From assembly GCA_037447655.1 (NCBI GenBank), contig JBBHKE010001104.1, positions 1 to 52,500 of the forward strand: DNA of 52,500 nt. The letters run 5' to 3'. Each line of letters begins with the position of its first letter. Position 1 is the first letter of the stretch. This DNA comes from Zygnema cylindricum. Lineage: Eukaryota; Streptophyta; Zygnematophyceae; Zygnematales; Zygnemataceae. Positions 52,020 through 52,500 of the stretch are shown one piece after another. The translations under genes and the position numbers were made by a program. Under the pieces are notes generated by a model. That model did not search any database. It was not told the origin of the DNA and was given only the letters and a program-made list of their open reading frames with translations.

Positions 52020-52500
52020 TTCGTCCAGACCCTTATTCAAAGCTTCTGCGATTCTATATCTGGTGGCTGAAGTTTGAGGTCAAAGGAATGAGGAATGAGG
52101 TTGTTTAATGAAGGTACCATCTTTTTTTTCTTGTCAAATGCTGCATTCAGATTTGCGTGGTTCACACTTGGAAAAGGGAAAAACGATGTCATAAATTTTG
52201 GGATCCGTACGCCAAATTTGATTAAATGACAAAAAACGCCATGGTGACGGTTGGGGCGGTTGGTTTCGACCTTTTTGGAGCGTAGCGACGGACAAAAGAT
52301 GCAGTTCTATGCGTCAAAACTCGACAGCTGCGTAAAGCAAAAGGCAACTGCCTTCCGCCATCGGACGTCATGTTCGGAATGCACCTTTTCGTTTTTGAAG
52401 ATTTTCGAAAACGAAGCGCACGGACATGAACCGTACAATCATTCATTCCGTCGCAAACTTATGAACAAACTAGGGGACCAATCACATAAGAGAACACGTA
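52020..52500 (-). promoter_or_regulatory. Putative gene 3 upstream region
   Basis: This is sequence upstream of the gene 3 start. It lacks the C/T tract and 17-bp palindrome of genes 1 and 2. The ORFs here are short and unrecognised. Confidence 0.3.

Noticed and set aside
1-52500. CRISPR array, rRNA or bacterial operon
   Set aside because: The repeats present are inverted-repeat transposons and low-complexity tracts, not regularly spaced direct repeats with unique spacers. No rRNA motif or bacterial gene organisation is seen.

Overview
The window is nuclear DNA of a eukaryote. It has long introns with GT..AG borders, dense nested DNA transposons, a Copia retrotransposon remnant, and no prokaryotic gene layout. 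Three things point to the green lineage, perhaps a streptophyte (charophyte-type) alga: a legume-type (L-type) lectin domain, a PAN/apple domain of the kind seen in plant receptor ectodomains, and a Copia primer-binding site close to the plant initiator-tRNA-Met type. The organism is an inference and is not proven.

The central content is a cluster of three related multi-exon genes, which I assembled exon by exon. Gene 1 (+, 21295-28541), gene 2 (+, 37637-42250) and gene 3 (-, 52010-47642) share one chassis. It consists of a 94-nt signal-peptide exon, a proline-rich stalk exon, a glycine-zipper transmembrane exon with a short tail, and a conserved last exon. The ectodomain is swapped: genes 1 and 2 carry a cysteine-rich PAN/apple-like module, and gene 3 carries a full L-type lectin domain. 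Nearly every junction is phase 1, so the modules are symmetric 1-1 exons. No kinase domain is visible. Intron 1 begins with a purine-rich tract in all three genes, and in genes 1 and 2 a long C/T-rich tract lies at or near its 3' end. Gene 1 looks damaged (out-of-phase stalk exon, promoter split by transposons). Genes 1 and 2 share an in-frame TAA in front of a still-conserved tail.

Layout. 1-3500: low-complexity C/T and G/A tracts, a possible small ORF, and short MITEs. 3516-3600: a tRNA-like SINE head. 4083-6173 (-): an HSPA12-like HSP70 gene with a TGA and a frameshift. About 6470-10245: a broken Copia element lacking its reverse transcriptase. 12320-21290: the upstream region of gene 1, split by a 500-bp solo LTR, at least six MITEs, Harbinger-like elements and a 1.36-kb direct duplication. 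21295-28900: gene 1 and its 3' flank. 29100-30060: unidentified, decayed minus-strand ORFs. 30337-31122: a non-autonomous hAT-like element. 31782-36456: a 4.7-kb hAT transposon with a decayed transposase, itself invaded by three MITEs. 36690-42430: gene 2, with the uninterrupted counterpart of gene 1's upstream region. 42475-43260: an alternating C/T and G/A tract. 43740-47540: two copies of the gene-family 3' flank. 47642-52010: gene 3.

The insertions can be ordered. One MITE sits at the same place in intron 1 of genes 1 and 2 and so predates their duplication. The solo LTR, most upstream MITEs and the hAT MITE are found only in gene 1 and are younger.
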